Assembly (NCBI GenBank): GCA_905221605.1
Contig: CAJNDS010002232.1
Coordinates: 126,246-190,245, forward strand
Origin: Symbiodinium natans
Lineage: Eukaryota; Sar; Dinophyceae; Suessiales; Symbiodiniaceae
DNA length: 64,000 bases
Direction of reading: 5' to 3'
Shown here: piece after piece, positions 1 to 10,554 of the stretch
How the letters are laid out: the number at the start of each line of letters is the position of its first letter
Position numbering within the stretch: the first letter of the stretch is position 1
The notes under the pieces: generated by a model
Databases searched by the model: none
What the model saw: only the letters and a program-made list of their open reading frames with translations
Told to the model about the DNA's origin: nothing
Position numbers and translations under genes: made by a program

Positions 1-186
1 CCCTAAACCCTAAACCCTAAACCCTAAACCCTAAACCCTAAACCCTAAACCCTCTAAACCCTAAACCCTAAACCCTAAACCCTAAACCCTAAACCCTAAA
101 CCCTAAACCCTAAACCCTAAACCCTAAACCCTAAACCCTAAACCCTAAACCCTAAACCCTAAACCCTAAACCCTAAACCCTAAACC
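1..186 (-). repeat. Telomeric (CCCTAAA)n array at the chromosome end
   Basis: About 26 nearly perfect CCCTAAA units start at the first base and run without interruption, except for one irregular unit with an extra CT near 51-57. CCCTAAA reading inward from the left end is the C-strand orientation expected at a true left telomere (the G-strand TTTAGGG would form the 3' end). Sequence becomes non-repetitive at 187. This is the longest near-perfect CCCTAAA run at the window edge, so it is most likely the physical chromosome end or the assembly's closest approach to it. Confidence 0.9.
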
Positions 187-267
187 GAATCGAAACCTCA
201 ACCCTCGATGCCCCAAGTTCGGCACTTCCCAGGTCGGAGCCTCCCAGAGCTCACATGGCCCGTAGTC

Positions 268-440
268 GGTTTAGGGTTTAGGGTTTTGGGCTTAGGGTTT
301 ACTAAACTAGGGTTTAGGGTTTAGGGTTTAGGGTTTAGGGTTTAGGGTTTAGGGTTTAGGGTTTAGGGTTTAGGGTTTAGGGTTTAGGGTTTGGGGTTTG
401 GGGTTTGGGGTTTAGGGCTTAGGGTTTAGGGTTTAGGGGG
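268..440 (+). repeat. Interstitial TTTAGGG array
   Basis: Roughly 20 TTTAGGG units with scattered GGGTTTGG and GGGCTTAG variants. The orientation is opposite to the terminal telomere less than 100 bp away, so this is not simply telomere continuation. Confidence 0.85.
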
Positions 441-2019
441 TTTTAAGTTGATGGCTTGACAGGTCGGGCTCCTCCACCAAGTACCCCTAAATAAAGGGGG
501 GGGGGCAAGGGTACTTTGAAGGCTTCAGGGTCTCGGTGGACTGGCTCTCGGGTTCGGGTTCTGGGGGAATTAGGGTTGAGGGTTTAGGGTTTAGGGTTGA
601 GGGTTTAGGGTTGAGGGTTTAGGGTTGAGGGTTTAGGGTTGAGGGTGTGAAAGCAATATCAATCGATAGTGGGTGGGCGGATGGTGCCGAAAAGCCATCA
701 TAAGCCCCTAAATCCTAAACCCTAAACACTAAACCCTAAACCCGAAACCCTAAACCCTACAAACCATTAAGGCGCCTTTCTTGGAACCCACACCTCCAAC
801 TTCAAGTTCCGCACTCAGGGTTGGGAGGTGAGGGGGGGTTCTCGGCTTCAGACCTGAAGGGAAGTTTCATGGGCCCTCAAAGGGTTTAGGATTTAGGATT
901 TAGGATTTAGGGCTCTCAATTTGTATAGGGCATGTAAGGGGTCCCCTTTTCAGGGGACCATGCTAAGGGACCATGAAACTACCCCAAAACTCGGAACAGA
1001 TGGATGCTCCTACCGTCGATTTCAATTGAAGCCTCGAGCAAGGCCCAACCCCAAACCTGAGAAACAGATGTGAACCTGAAGTAAACTAGGGTGCCATTTC
1101 AGTACCTCTTGAAAATATGAGAACTTTTCTCCCAACAAAACCTGCAACCCTAAACTTTAAACCCTCAACCCTAAACCCTAAACCCTGAACCCTGGACCCT
1201 AAACCTCAAACCCCAAATCCTCAACAACCACACCGTACTTCCTTGAGGGAGACCTGGCGGGAAGCAGGACTGGCTGTCTGGACGCTGGCGGCCGAACACG
1301 CTGAGGCCTGGGTGTGCAGTTCAGGGTTCCTAAACCCTAAATAAACCCCGGGTTTAGGGGCCGAATGCTGCAGAGAAGCTCGAGGGTCTCAAACTGAACA
1401 TCTACTGCGGAGAGTGAAGGATGTAGAGTTTTGAGGCATGAGTCCTAGCCCCGAAGCCCGAAACCCTAAACTACCCAATACCCTAAACCCTAAACCCCAA
1501 AGTCGTTGGGCCTGTGGGTACGAAGTTTTACAGGATTAGGACGGAGGGTGCCACAGGGGACCTTAGCCCGACATCCCAGACCCTCACGTGCAGAGGCAGT
1601 AAGGGTTTAGGTTTTAGGGGGCAGGGTTCAGGGCATAGGGTTTAGGGAACCCTACACCCAAAACCCCAAACCTTAAACCCTAAAGTTTAGGGTTAAAACC
1701 CTAAACCCTAAACCCTAACCCTAAACCCTAAACCCTAGGGGGTAGGGTTTAGGGCGTGGGGTTTACAACTTGAGACATCGCGGTCCTGAAACATTGACGC
1801 CGGCCTAGACATCCGAGAGACTGCGAGCGGCCCCCTTCTGTCTCCGGTCTGTAAACCCTAAACCCTAAACCCTAAACCCTGGACCCTAGACCCCAAACCC
1901 TAAACCCTAACCGCTCTGCATCTGAGGCCCCTGGCGCGCTTCTGAAGGGCACTGGGCATCTGAGAAGCAGATGCAAGCTGATGCGGGGGGTTCGCCCTAC
2001 AACAAAATGTCCCGTTGTT

Positions 2020-2166
2020 GGGTTTAGGGTTTAGGGTTTAGGGTTTAGGGTTTAGGTTTAGGGTCTAGGGTTTCGGGTTTGGGGTTTAGGGTTTAGGGTT
2101 TGGGGTTTGGGGTTTAGGGTTTAGGGTTTAGGGTTTAGGGTTTAGGGTTTCGGGTTTAGGGGTTTT
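2020..2166 (+). repeat. Interstitial TTTAGGG array
   Basis: About 20 TTTAGGG units with a few TTTGGGG, TTTCGGG and TCTAGGG variants, bordered by non-repetitive sequence on both sides. Confidence 0.85.
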
Positions 2167-3922
2167 AAGAAGCACAGGAAAGCAGAAGACTAGAATACAA
2201 AGAACCTGGGAGCACACTGAATTATCTCGCATGCGCGCTGTTCGTTTGCAAAAGAAAAGGGAACTACATGTACGTCAAGGAGCGAGCGCATGCATCAGAT
2301 GCTTAATGTACACTACATGCACGAGTTACTCCTCTACAAATAAGATGCTTGCAAATCGAAGAGGTTTTACTCCACAGCCGACTATGAAGAACCCATGTCA
2401 ATAAGATGTCGAGAAGTTAGCGGAACGAAGGCTGTTGCAGCAAGAGCGGATCAACTTATGCACCACAAATGCCCGAGCAGGCGCGCCGTTCTCGCCGGAC
2501 ACGCTGCCGGGAACGCTGCCGGAGGTGGCGTGGGGGGCACCTCTGGTAGTGGGATTGAAAGTTTACAGGGTGGGGTTCGGGTTTCGGGTTTGGGTGTTTG
2601 TTGCTGGTGGCAGCGCGGAGGGTAGAACATCATCGCGTGGCTACCAGCCCTTGCCAATGGAATGAGAACCGCCCCTGGTAAACCCTAAACCCTTATTCAA
2701 CCCTACACCCTAAACCCTGAACCCTAAACCCTAAAACCCTAAAACCCTAAAACCCTAAAACCCTAAAACCCTAAAACCCTAAACCCCTGGGCTCAGCTCA
2801 AGATGCGTGGCCTGCCCCTCGCTGCAGAAGGAGACAATCTCCATGGTACTGCCCTCACCGTGGCGCGCAGTGCTACAGAAACGCTAACAAAAATCTAAGC
2901 CCCCTTAGCCGGTTTAGGGTTTAAGGTTTCGGGTTTAGGGTTTATAAGGTTTGGGGCTTAGGGTTTGGGGTTTAGGGTTTGGGCTTTAGGGTTTCTGGCT
3001 TAGGGTTAGGGTTTCGGAACAACACGCAGGCTTTAGTTGCTCTGAGTGGAGAGAGGGGGGGGGGGAAACGGTCGCAATGTTTCGAGTTTAGGCGCTCAGG
3101 GTTTAAGGGTTTCGGGGTCCAGGGCTTAAGGGTTCAAGGACTGAGGCTTCGGGGTTTAGGGTTTAGGCTGACCAGAATCGCGGGGGGAGGGAGGGGGGGG
3201 GGGGGGGGCGAGTGTGTCGAGACTGTCGGAGACCCTCAACTCTCCTACTCCCATACTATGATTATACAACTACGGTGCAAATAACGGCACAGGGGTAAAA
3301 AAACCATAACTTAACAACAACTAAGAATACCAAGACTCACAGTAGACCTAAAAATATAGCAGGAAGCTTCGCAACGCCCTCTGCGCAAGAATGCGCTTGA
3401 GTTGTGTAGGGAGGTGGGCTCCGGCTCCTCTGCCCTCCTTGACATTCTTAGGGTCTAGGGTTTCGGGTTTGGGGTTTAGGGTTTAGGGTCCCCCTACTAC
3501 TGCTCTGTGTGCGACCCCGCGCCCTAGGTTCCCCCTATAATTCAGGCTTAGGGATAATTAAGCCTAATTAAAGTGATTTAAGGGGGGAACCGGGGGGGGG
3601 GGGGGGGCGGGGAGGTTTTAAGGGGGTAGTAGGGAAAGCAGCTACCAGTTGCTGACCTTGCTCTCAGCCCTGAAGCCCTTACTAGGGTTTAGGGTTTAGG
3701 GTTTTTCGGGTTTCGGGTTTAGGGTTGAGGGTTGACCCCCAAACCCTAAGCCCTAAGCCCTAAACCCTAAACCCTAAACCCTAAAACCTAAAACCTAAAC
3801 CCTAAACCCGCAAACACCATTAAAATCTAAACCCCCCCCCAAGGTTCGTCGTGTGTTAAACCTTCAGACCGGGGCTCGGATCTCTTCTGAATACCCCAAC
3901 TCTGGGACCTTAAGGAGCCCTC

Positions 3923-4023
3923 GGGTTTAGGGTTTAGGGTTTAGGGTTTAGGGTTTAGGGTTTAGGGTTTAGGGTTTAGGGTTTAGGGTTTAGGGTTTAG
4001 GGTTTAGGGTTTAGGGTTTAGGG
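3923..4023 (+). repeat. Interstitial TTTAGGG array, near perfect
   Basis: About 14 essentially perfect TTTAGGG units. The low divergence suggests recent addition or homogenisation compared with the degenerate arrays around it. It directly abuts the exon-like island at 4038-4079. Confidence 0.88.
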
Positions 4024-4037
4024 CTTCCGAAGGCTGC

Positions 4038-4079
4038 CTGGTGGATGCGTGTGCCAATGGCGGCGGCCGGTGGCACGGC
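4038..4079 (-). CDS. Candidate micro-exon, GT-core peptide family
   Basis: Forty-two nucleotides on the minus strand, preceded by an AG and followed by a GC, as at dinoflagellate splice junctions (AG|GCC at the start, CAG|GC at the end). Read in phase 0 it gives AVPPAAAIGTRIHQ. The AP...GT pattern matches similar minus-strand islands at 8287, 8948, 9703, 17763, 19451 and 21015. It lies between two TTTAGGG arrays. It could be an exon of a multi-exon gene, a shattered duplicate, or a short dispersed repeat. The function of this peptide is not recognised. Confidence 0.3.
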
Positions 4080-4121
4080 CTCAGGCAAGTCCGCCGGCTT
4101 GTCTTTGAATCTAAACACATG

Positions 4122-4294
4122 CGGGTTTAGGGTTTAGGGTTTGGGGTTTGGGGTTTGGGGTTTAGGGTGTAGGTTTAGGGTTTAGGGTTTAGGGTTTAGG
4201 GTTTAGGGTTTAGGGTTTAGGGTTTAGGGTTTAGGGTTTAGGGTTGAGGGTTGAGGGTTGAGGGTTTAGGGTTTAGGGTTTAGGGTTTAGGTTT
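4122..4294 (+). repeat. Interstitial TTTAGGG array
   Basis: About 24 units. The left part has TTTGGGG variants, the middle is near perfect, and there is a TTGAGGG triplet near 4245-4262. It runs directly into a copy of the palindromic element family with a GGTACC core at 4291-4350. Confidence 0.88.
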
Positions 4295-4350
4295 CCGAAA
4301 ACAGGGGTACCTTGTTGGGGTCCTTATTTTCAGGGAATCCAACCAATTGG
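4291..4350 (-). mobile_element. Short MITE-like element, family D (GGTACC core), minus copy
   Basis: This segment is the reverse complement of the element at 28871-28940. Shared blocks include GTTTCCG, AGGGGTACCTTGTTGGGG, TCCTTAT and AGGGAATCC. Related copies lie at 18592-18643, 30521-30566, 32342-32412 and 38448-38518. There is no coding capacity. Confidence 0.5.
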
Positions 4351-4562
4351 GGGACTACATTAGGGGTCCCTTATTCTTGTAAACCCCCGCATCGTGACGA
4401 TCCAAAAGTTACTTTCCCTCAGCTGCTCCTCCCTAAACCCTCAACCCAGAATTCTTAGGGCCCATGGCCCATCGCAACTAAAACAGGCGGGAATTTGAAA
4501 AAAAACAATCCCCCAAAGTTGGTCCCCGTGGAATTGGCCTTGCAACAAGCCCAGAAGTAAAG

Positions 4563-4683
4563 CCCTAACCCTAAACCCTAAACCCTAAACCCTAAACCCT
4601 AAACCCTAAACCCGAAACCCTAAACCCTAAACCCTAAACCCTAAACCCTAAACCCTAACCCCTAAACCCTAAACCCTAAACCT
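4563..4683 (-). repeat. Interstitial CCCTAAA array
   Basis: About 17 CCCTAAA units with one CCCGAAA and one extended CCCCTAAA. A more degenerate C-strand stretch with CCGTAAA variants follows at 4750-4850. Confidence 0.85.
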
Positions 4684-5322
4684 ATCAGGCCCAAACCCTG
4701 GAGAGCTCCGTACACCAAACTCTAGGCACTAAACCCGATCAACCCACCCCAGACCCAAACCCCTATTGACCCTCTAAACAAAACCCTAAACCATATACCC
4801 TAAACCCCAAACCTCAAACCCCAAAACCCCAAACCGTAAACCGTAATCTTGCATCTCGGCAGCTTGAGTTTGGCATGGCGCAGCAGCGATGCCGAAATCA
4901 GAAGGCGCCTAGCAGGGTTTGGAGTTCAGGGTTTAGGGGTTGAGGTTTGGGGTTCAGGGCGTGGGCGAAGGAAACGGGGGCTTAGGATCTTTAAGGGACT
5001 TGTGTAGGCCACCGATTCACTGAAGTTGCTGGTGAAAGCGAGTAGTTGCTAGGGTTGACTTGGGACTCAGAATGTAAGGTGCTAGGGTTTAGGGTTTGGG
5101 GTTTGAGGGAAGTAGCTATAGTGCGAAAAACTCTATCTGGCCCAGTCGTTCAGAAGAACCCCCCGCATGTGGGGGGGGGGGGGGGTGTGGACCGGGGGAC
5201 CCTTGAGCTGACAAGATCCAGGACATGTAGCTTCGCCTTTAGGGTTTATACCGGAAAATGCGGCTCTAGCTTACTTGCCCTCCCTCTCTGTCCCACCAAG
5301 AACCTCTGAGACCCCGAATCCC

Positions 5323-5431
5323 CCAAACCCTGAACCCTGCCCGAATCCCCCAAACCCTGAACCCTACCCGAATCCCCCAAACCCTGAACCCCTACCCGAA
5401 TCCCCCAAACCCTGAACCCTATGGGGTTAGG
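5323..5431 (-). repeat. 27-bp minisatellite of telomere-like composition
   Basis: Four head-to-tail copies of a roughly 27-bp unit that begins CCCGAATCCCCCAAACCC and ends TGAACCCTAC. The unit appears built from degenerate CCCTAAA and CCCCCAA pieces that have since been amplified as a block. Confidence 0.75.
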
Positions 5432-5481
5432 GGCATCAGGGTTTTCTAGGAGGTGGTGCCAGGCTTAGGGACTTGGGCATC

Positions 5482-5787
5482 TTAGGGCTTACACCAGGTT
5501 TGAGTTTCAGGCGGGATGTTGGATCTTTCCAGATCAGTCTGAGCATGATGCATGTCCCAGAGCGCCATTCCCCGAGTGACGTGGCCGTCCTCTATTATTT
5601 CAGCAATCTCAGCTGCCGTGAGGGACTGCGCAGTTCTGCCAGCAAACGCCGGATTGGTCGCTAATTGTTTTTGAATGACTCGACGCTGCGAAGCTCGACC
5701 AGTGGCTGGTGCATTGTCTCGGGCATGCAATATGCCGCCTGCCATTTCCCTCCAGGCTTGTCGTGTACTGAGGTAGGCCAGACCCAA
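5482..5787 (-). CDS. Possible coding island, unknown protein
   Basis: An open frame of about 100 codons on the minus strand in a stretch free of telomere repeats. Composition is protein-like (rich in Ala, Gln, Thr and Glu), with a likely helical segment around LTAAEIAEIIEDG. The frame opens at a non-AUG codon; a plausible ATG just upstream (near 5802) is in a different frame, so an exon boundary or frameshift is possible. No family is recognised. It could be an exon of a host gene or a transposon remnant. Confidence 0.25.
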   Translation of the reverse strand: MGLAYLSTRQAWREMAGGILHARDNAPATGRASQRRVIQKQLATNPAFAGRTAQSLTAAEIAEIIEDGHVTRGMALWDMHHAQTDLERSNIPPETQTWCKP

Positions 5788-6252
5788 ACATGCTTCTTCG
5801 CCATTGAAACCACAAACCCCCAGACCCCCAAACCCCCAAGCCCAAACCCTAAACCCTAGTTCGGACTGCCCAAACCCTAAACCCTAAACTCTAGACCCTC
5901 CAAGTGGGATTGCTGCAGCCTCGCGCGCGCTTAGCGTCGCCAGCGCGAAGTCCGACTGTGCCTCACAGCTTCTGCGTTTGGGGTTTGGGGTTTGGGGTTT
6001 GGGGTTTGGGGTTCGGGGATTAGAGTTTAGGGTTTAGGGCTTAGGGTTTAGGATTTAGGGTTTAGGGTCACCCATGCGAGGATTGAGGGCTTTAGGGTTA
6101 AGGTCTTTGGTCTCAGGCTTACAAGGGCTTCAGCCCCTGCCCAGGCTACACAAGTACAAGGATGAGTGGAAAGGGATTAGGGTTTAGGGTTTAGGGTTTA
6201 GGGTTTAGGGTTAAGGGTTTAGGGTTTAGGGTGTAGGGTGTAGGGTTTAGGG

Positions 6253-7045
6253 TTCAGCATCTCAAGTCCAACCAAGCATTCACTAGTCAAGCACTTCCTC
6301 GAGCGTTGAAAAAATACCCACCCGCCCAAAGAATCCCGTAGCATTAAAACATATTTCGCTTACACTTTTCTATCGAGGGTCTAAATTGGCGTAGTGTCCC
6401 ACTATATATGGTAAATTGGCTTAGTGTCCCACTATGTATGGTCCAAACGTGCCACTATCTAGGGTCTAGGCCCTAAACCCTAAAGCCAGCCCAGAGTCGG
6501 CCCGTAGGCCCTATATAAACCCTAAAGCCAGCCCAGAGTAGGCTTTAACCCTAAAGCCAGAACCCTAAAACCAGCCCTAAAGTAGACCCTAACCCCTAAA
6601 GCCAGAAACCTAAAGCCAGCCCACAGTAGGCCCTACAGCCTAAAACCAGAATTACAACCAGCCCAGAGTAAGCCAAAAACCCTAAAGCCAGCCCAGAGTC
6701 GGCCCTGAACCGTAAAGCAGGCCCTGAACCCTAAAGCCAGCCCAGAGCCCACTAAAAAAAATTGACCTTCGGAGCCCGAAGCTTATATTTTTACTGGGCG
6801 GGGTGCGCGCGAGGTAAAACCATGACCGGCACAAGGTCTTTTTTGGAACGAACGACCTTGCCCAGTACAAAATGACCTTGCCCTTGCCAAGTAATTATTT
6901 TTTCCGGGCACAAGGTTCTTTTTGGACCGAACGACCTTGCCCAGTAAAAAATGACCTTGCCCTTGCCAAGTAAAAAAAATGACCTTGCCCAGCAACTCCC
7001 CAACATGTACATTACACATGTAAGAGAGGTTTAGGGTTTAGAGTT
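6253..7045. repeat. Duplicated module with two internal tandem repeats (sister at 53291-53560)
   Basis: The left edge (CAGCATC..., AATACCCACCC, AGAATCCC) and right edge (a GACCTTGCCC block, then ATGTA...AAGAGAGGTTTAGGG) match the shorter module at 53291-53560, and both copies sit between TTTAGGG arrays. This copy is longer because it carries a duplicated AAATTGGC-TAGTGTCCCACTAT unit (6375-6450), a degenerate ~28-bp repeat with core AGCCAGCCCAGAGT (6480-6755) and a GACCTTGCCC repeat (6840-6985). ORFs across it have repetitive peptides and are not supported as genes. Confidence 0.6.
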
Positions 7046-7406
7046 TCGGGTGTAGGGTTTAGGTTAAGGGTTTAGGGTTTAGGGTTTAGGGTTTAGGGTT
7101 TAGGGTCTCGGGTGTAGGGTTTCGGGATGGCACTTTCAGGGTAGACCAGGGCTGGCCTGCTGTCCAGTGGCCACGCCAGCCGAAGAGACCTGTCCAGGGC
7201 ATGTGGGTTCAGTTCTTAGGGCTTATAGGATTTAGGGTGCAAGGATTTAGGGTGTAAGGTTCTTAGGGCTTATGGGGTGTAAGGATTTAGGGCTTGGAGC
7301 TTAAAGGTTTAGGACTGAGCTTAGGGCTTAGGTATTTAGGGGATGAGTGTTTAGGATTCGAGTTTTCGATCTGGGGATTGAGGGTTTGGGGTGTTATTGG
7401 GATACT

Positions 7407-7480
7407 CCTAAACCCTAAACCCTAAACCCTAAACCCTAAACCCTAAACCCTAAACCCTAAACCCTAAACTCCAAACCCCT
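7407..7480 (-). repeat. CCCTAAA array interrupting a duplicated segment
   Basis: About ten CCCTAAA units present only in copy 1 of the duplication. The paralogous site near 8085-8097 shows no array. Confidence 0.85.
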
Positions 7481-7574
7481 CGCGGTCCCGGGAATGACTG
7501 TAGGCATCCCGTGAGCTCTTTGCAAGAACCTAGGGTCCAACAGGGGATCAAATGTTGGCAGACCTGGGCTGGAA

Positions 7575-7675
7575 GGGTTTAGGGTTTAGGGTTTAGGGTT
7601 TAGGGTTTAGGGTTTAGGGTTTAGGGTTTAGGGTTTAGGGTTTAGGGTTTAGGGTTTAGGGTTTAGGGTTTAGGG
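7575..7675 (+). repeat. TTTAGGG array, near perfect
   Basis: About 14 perfect TTTAGGG units. The same position in the sister segment (8183-8213) carries only about four units, so the array has expanded or contracted since the duplication. Confidence 0.88.
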
Positions 7676-8039
7676 CCATTGGGGTTTAGGAGGGCCTTTA
7701 GGGGTTGTCGGGCTTGGAGTCGCAAAGACTGGCGTCCGAATGTTTGAATGTGCTGCCAATGGCGTTGGCCGTGAACTCATCGTCTCATTTATCAGATTTA
7801 ATGTCAGCCCAACGACTGTCACTGCATCATGCAGCACACATCCTACATTCTAAGCCCTTAACCTGAAGCACTCTTCTAGTACTTTGTGTTCAGCTCCCTA
7901 ATCCCTAAACCTAGCCCCGAACCCTGAAGGCGAAGTCTCAAATGAAAGGCGTCTTCAGACCTGGTGTCTTGCACCCAGGTAACCAAGAACACTAAACCCT
8001 GAAACCAAAAAGGGTTCGGTGAGTGTTTAAGATTTGATC

Positions 8040-8275
8040 TATTGATTTGGGGGATTGAGGGTTTTCGGGTGGTATTGGGATACTCGTGAAACGCGGGAAT
8101 GACCTTAGCTATCCGGTAGCTGCTTTCAAGTACCTAGGGTCCAACAGGGGATCAAGGGCCAGCTTGCAGACCTGGGCTACAAGGGTTTAGGGTTTAGGGT
8201 TTAGGGTTTGGGGTTTACGGGCGTTGGGGTTTAGGAGGGCCTTTGGGGTTTTAGGGCTTGGCGTCGCAAAGACTG
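8040..8275. repeat. Duplicated segment, copy 2 (array-poor)
   Basis: Sister of 7371-7735. The point where copy 1 holds its CCCTAAA array reads straight through here from GATACTC to CGGGAATGAC, and the second array is reduced to about four units. Confidence 0.75.
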
Positions 8276-8286
8276 ATTGAAGTGGC

Positions 8287-8331
8287 CTCGTGGAAGCTGC
8301 TGATGGTGCCGCAGCCCATGCCCAGAGGCGC
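8287..8331 (-). CDS. Candidate micro-exon, GT-core peptide family
   Basis: Forty-five minus-strand nucleotides bounded by CAGAG|GCG and GAG|GCC, giving APLGMGCGTISSFHE in phase 0. The upstream sequence is a C-strand telomere-like array ending CCCTAACAG, so the presumed intron end would lie in the array itself. It resembles the islands at 9703, 17763 and 19451 in length, phase and the APL...GT core. Confidence 0.35.
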
Positions 8332-8335
8332 CTCT

Positions 8336-8486
8336 GTTAGGGTTTAGGGGTTTAGGGGTTTAGGGGTTTAGGGGTTTAGGGGTTTAGGGGTTTCGGGGTT
8401 CAGGGGTTTAGGGGTTTAGGGGTTTAGGGGTTTTAGGGTTTAGGGGTTTAGGGGTTTAGGGGTTTAGGGGCTTAGGGGTTTAGGAT
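8336..8486 (+). repeat. Array of the 8-mer TTTAGGGG
   Basis: About 18 units of an eight-base variant (TTTAGGGG) with single TTTCGGGG and CTTAGGGG variants. Near-uniform 8-mers imply amplification of a variant unit rather than random decay of TTTAGGG. Confidence 0.85.
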
Positions 8487-8947
8487 TGAGGAGGCTAGAG
8501 GCAAGAGGTTGAGGGTTCACAGAGTGTAGGGTTTAGGCTTTCGGGCACAGGGTTTAGGGTTACTAGAGTTTAGGGATTAGGGCTGGAAGAAGCCCCCCCA
8601 TCTTCCAAAAACTCAAGCGTAGCTCTTGCCGAGATCGCCCACACCCTAAACCCTAAACCCGAAACTCCGAAACCCTAAACCCCAAACCCAAACACCGTAT
8701 GCATAACAGGCACCTCTTCGGTTTAAGAGTTGTAGAGTCTAGGGTTTAAGGTTTTAGGGGGTGGGTTTCCGGGGTTTGGGGGTTTCAGACTGCGGGGGCT
8801 TCAGGGTTTTAGGGCTATGGCTTAGGTTTTTGGGTAGAGATATGGGTAGTTTCCGAAAATCGGACCCCTTTTTGGGCATCCAGTAAAAAGGCGGGACCCT
8901 TTAAAAAGGGAGTAACCACTGAACCCGAAACCCAACTGAAAGGCCGC

Positions 8948-8995
8948 CTGCTGGGGACGCGCATGCGTGCCCAGCGGCGCCCCAGGGCAAGGGGC
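8948..8995 (-). CDS. Candidate micro-exon, diverged GT-core peptide
   Basis: Forty-eight minus-strand nucleotides preceded by a pyrimidine-containing tract ending CCCGCAG and followed by CAG|GC. Read in phase 0 it gives APCPGAPLGTHARPQQ. It shares the start, phase and LGT core with the island at 9703 but has diverged, possibly through a small frame-disrupting indel in the middle. Confidence 0.25.
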
Positions 8996-9702
8996 CTGCG
9001 GGTCACAGAGGTCGGGCTGCGGGCTTGGGGCGTAGGGTTTAGAGCCTCAGGCTTTAGGTTGCCATAGAAATCTTTAGGTTCTGGGATCCTAAGGCCTTAA
9101 GGTACAAGCGAGTGCCTCAAAAGGGTCCACGGAGTCGCACTCTCGGGGGCCTTGTTTTTCAGGGTTTAGGGCTAGGGTTGTAGGATTTAGGGTTTAGGGT
9201 TTAGGTTTTTTTTGTTTTTTTGGTTTACTCAGGTTTTTGGGTTTTATGGTTTTGGGGTTTTAGGGTTTAGGTGCAGGGCTTACGGTTTAGGACTGTTTAG
9301 GCTTGCCTGCAGGCTCCAATGTGGTTCCTTTTTGGGGTTAGAGATAGGGGTTTCTAGTATGCTGCACAAACAAGGTATACTTGCTTCCTCGGCCGATCGG
9401 CAGGGCCAGAACAAGTTAAATATTTGGTTAAATTTCGGATTGGGGGCAGGGAAAACCCAAAGGAGGCGCATTTTTCTTGCCAATGACGTGACAGATGACC
9501 CTCTACTGCCCCGAATTTTGCATGTTACCCGAAAAGTTTAAAGTTCGCCCGAGCGTTTAGCAAAGTACATTAGGAGCCTTCAGGCAGGGTTTCAGGACAG
9601 GTTAGGGTCACTTCAGGCCCCTGTGCACAGACCCTGACGGATGTTTCCTGAACCCTAAACCCCAAACCCCAAACCCTAAACGAACCCTGAACCCTAAAAC
9701 GC

Positions 9703-9744
9703 CTCATTGAAGCGCTGCGTGCCCAGGCCGAGAGCCAAAGGAGC
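9703..9744 (-). CDS. Candidate micro-exon, GT-core peptide family
   Basis: Forty-two minus-strand nucleotides after a good-looking acceptor (CTGCCCGCAG|GCT) and before GAG|GC. The phase-0 peptide is APLALGLGTQRFNE, nearly the same as at 17763 and 19451. The sequence just downstream becomes TTTAGGGTTCAGGG array, so the presumed intron would start within a few bases of telomere-like repeat. Confidence 0.4.
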
Positions 9745-10026
9745 CTGCGGGCAGTGCAGGGCGTCGGAACAAAAGGGGTTCGCAAGCCAATATCCAGGTG
9801 ACCCGAAGATTCCTTCATTTGGGCATATTCTTTAAGTAGTAGTGGGGATCCTAGCATCATGAAACGAAACTTCCTTAAAGAAAATCAGAGATTGGGGGGG
9901 GGCGAAGGTAGTGTCCTGGGTCTTGCTAGGGAGTCAAGAAGTGAGGTACCCCGTATAGTCTCTTAAGGTTGCATAGGGACAAACCTATACTTTAAGGCTT
10001 CTCGCCTGGGAGTTTGGGGTTTAGGG

Positions 10027-10145
10027 TTGAGCACAGCCGCGATTGAAACCCAACTAGAAGTTGACAAACATACATTTGTATATATGTATATATATATATA
10101 TATATGTGATTCTTCTGGACATTACACACACATATGTAGAGATAT

Positions 10146-10195
<50 letters not shown>

Positions 10196-10554
10196 GTATA
10201 TGGTCCCCCCCCCCCCCCCTTTTCTCGCTTGCCGTTCTGCACCCCTGCTTACTTACACCTCTGCTTGAAGGGAAAACACCGGTATTTACGATACTTTCTT
10301 GTCTCGCCATGTTTGAAGCTACAACTTGTTCTTCATTACACATAGTTTTGAACAACAGATATCCACGAACAGAATCCGTTTCTGGATTTGGTTTTGTGCG
10401 GTTTGCTAATCTCCGCTACTCGCTCTGTCACACTAACTTGCTCACTCACACAGACACATACATACATTTACTTATAGCATGCAGATTTCTTTTCCTCAAG
10501 CCCGTGGCACGATGACAGCGTCTGCTATGCAACAGCTAACTGTGTATGTCAACT
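10027..10554. other. TA microsatellite and adjoining unique sequence
   Basis: (TA)n tracts at 10081-10107 and 10146-10196 are interrupted by short unique sequence and followed by a run of 13 C (10205-10219). ORFs crossing the TA tracts are low-complexity read-through. The stretch 10220-10550 has no recognised feature and leads into the 3' end of the minus-strand transposase gene. Confidence 0.7.

Larger units (their letters stand above)
187..3922. other. Distal subtelomeric mosaic, no intact gene
   Basis: TTTAGGG-like arrays alternate with 60-300 bp islands. G-strand-up arrays lie at 268-440, 2020-2166, 2909-3020 and 3680-3735. C-strand-up arrays lie at about 703-760, 1146-1215, 1855-1912, 2680-2790 (mostly the 8-mer CCCTAAAA) and 3738-3810. 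At 567-647 the array alternates TTGAGGG with TTTAGGG. At 1660-1760 both orientations meet. Poly-G runs lie at 3195-3208 and 3592-3607. Around 1925-1970 the plus strand reads as a possible short exon beginning AG|GCC with a GGCAC core. Other ORFs here are array read-through. Confidence 0.6.
4684..6252. other. Subtelomeric mosaic with one 27-bp tandem repeat
   Basis: Degenerate arrays lie at 4750-4850 (C strand up), 5820-5893 (C strand up), 5978-6068 and 6174-6255 (both G strand up). Between them are islands with no recognised gene. A possible minus-strand exon lies near 4860-4915, starting AG|GCG and open for about 20 codons. Short plus-strand ORFs here cross arrays and are not supported. Confidence 0.55.
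7371..7735. repeat. Duplicated segment, copy 1 (two telomere-like arrays inside)
   Basis: Matches 8040-8275 across its non-array sequence: GGGATACTC, CGGGAATGAC, CCTAGGGTCCAACAGGGGAT, GCAGACCTGGGCT, TTGGGGTTTAGGAGGGCCTT and GTCGCAAAGACTG. In this copy a C-strand array (7407-7480) interrupts the sequence after GATACTC, and the second array (7575-7675) has about 14 units. The sister copy lacks the first array and has about four units of the second. Confidence 0.75.
8487..10026. other. Subtelomeric mosaic grading into unique sequence
   Basis: Short degenerate arrays lie at 8645-8700 and 9645-9695 (C strand up) and at 8520-8580 and 9185-9205 (G strand up). Two candidate micro-exons are annotated separately. 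The stretch 9300-9545 is open on the plus strand for part of its length but the frame begins in array-like sequence, so it is not called. The region 9860-10020 has palindromic fragments and no gene. Confidence 0.5.

Noticed and set aside
10027-10515. 162-codon plus-strand ORF
   Set aside because: It reads through two TA tracts and a C run. The remaining part has no motif and no coding support.
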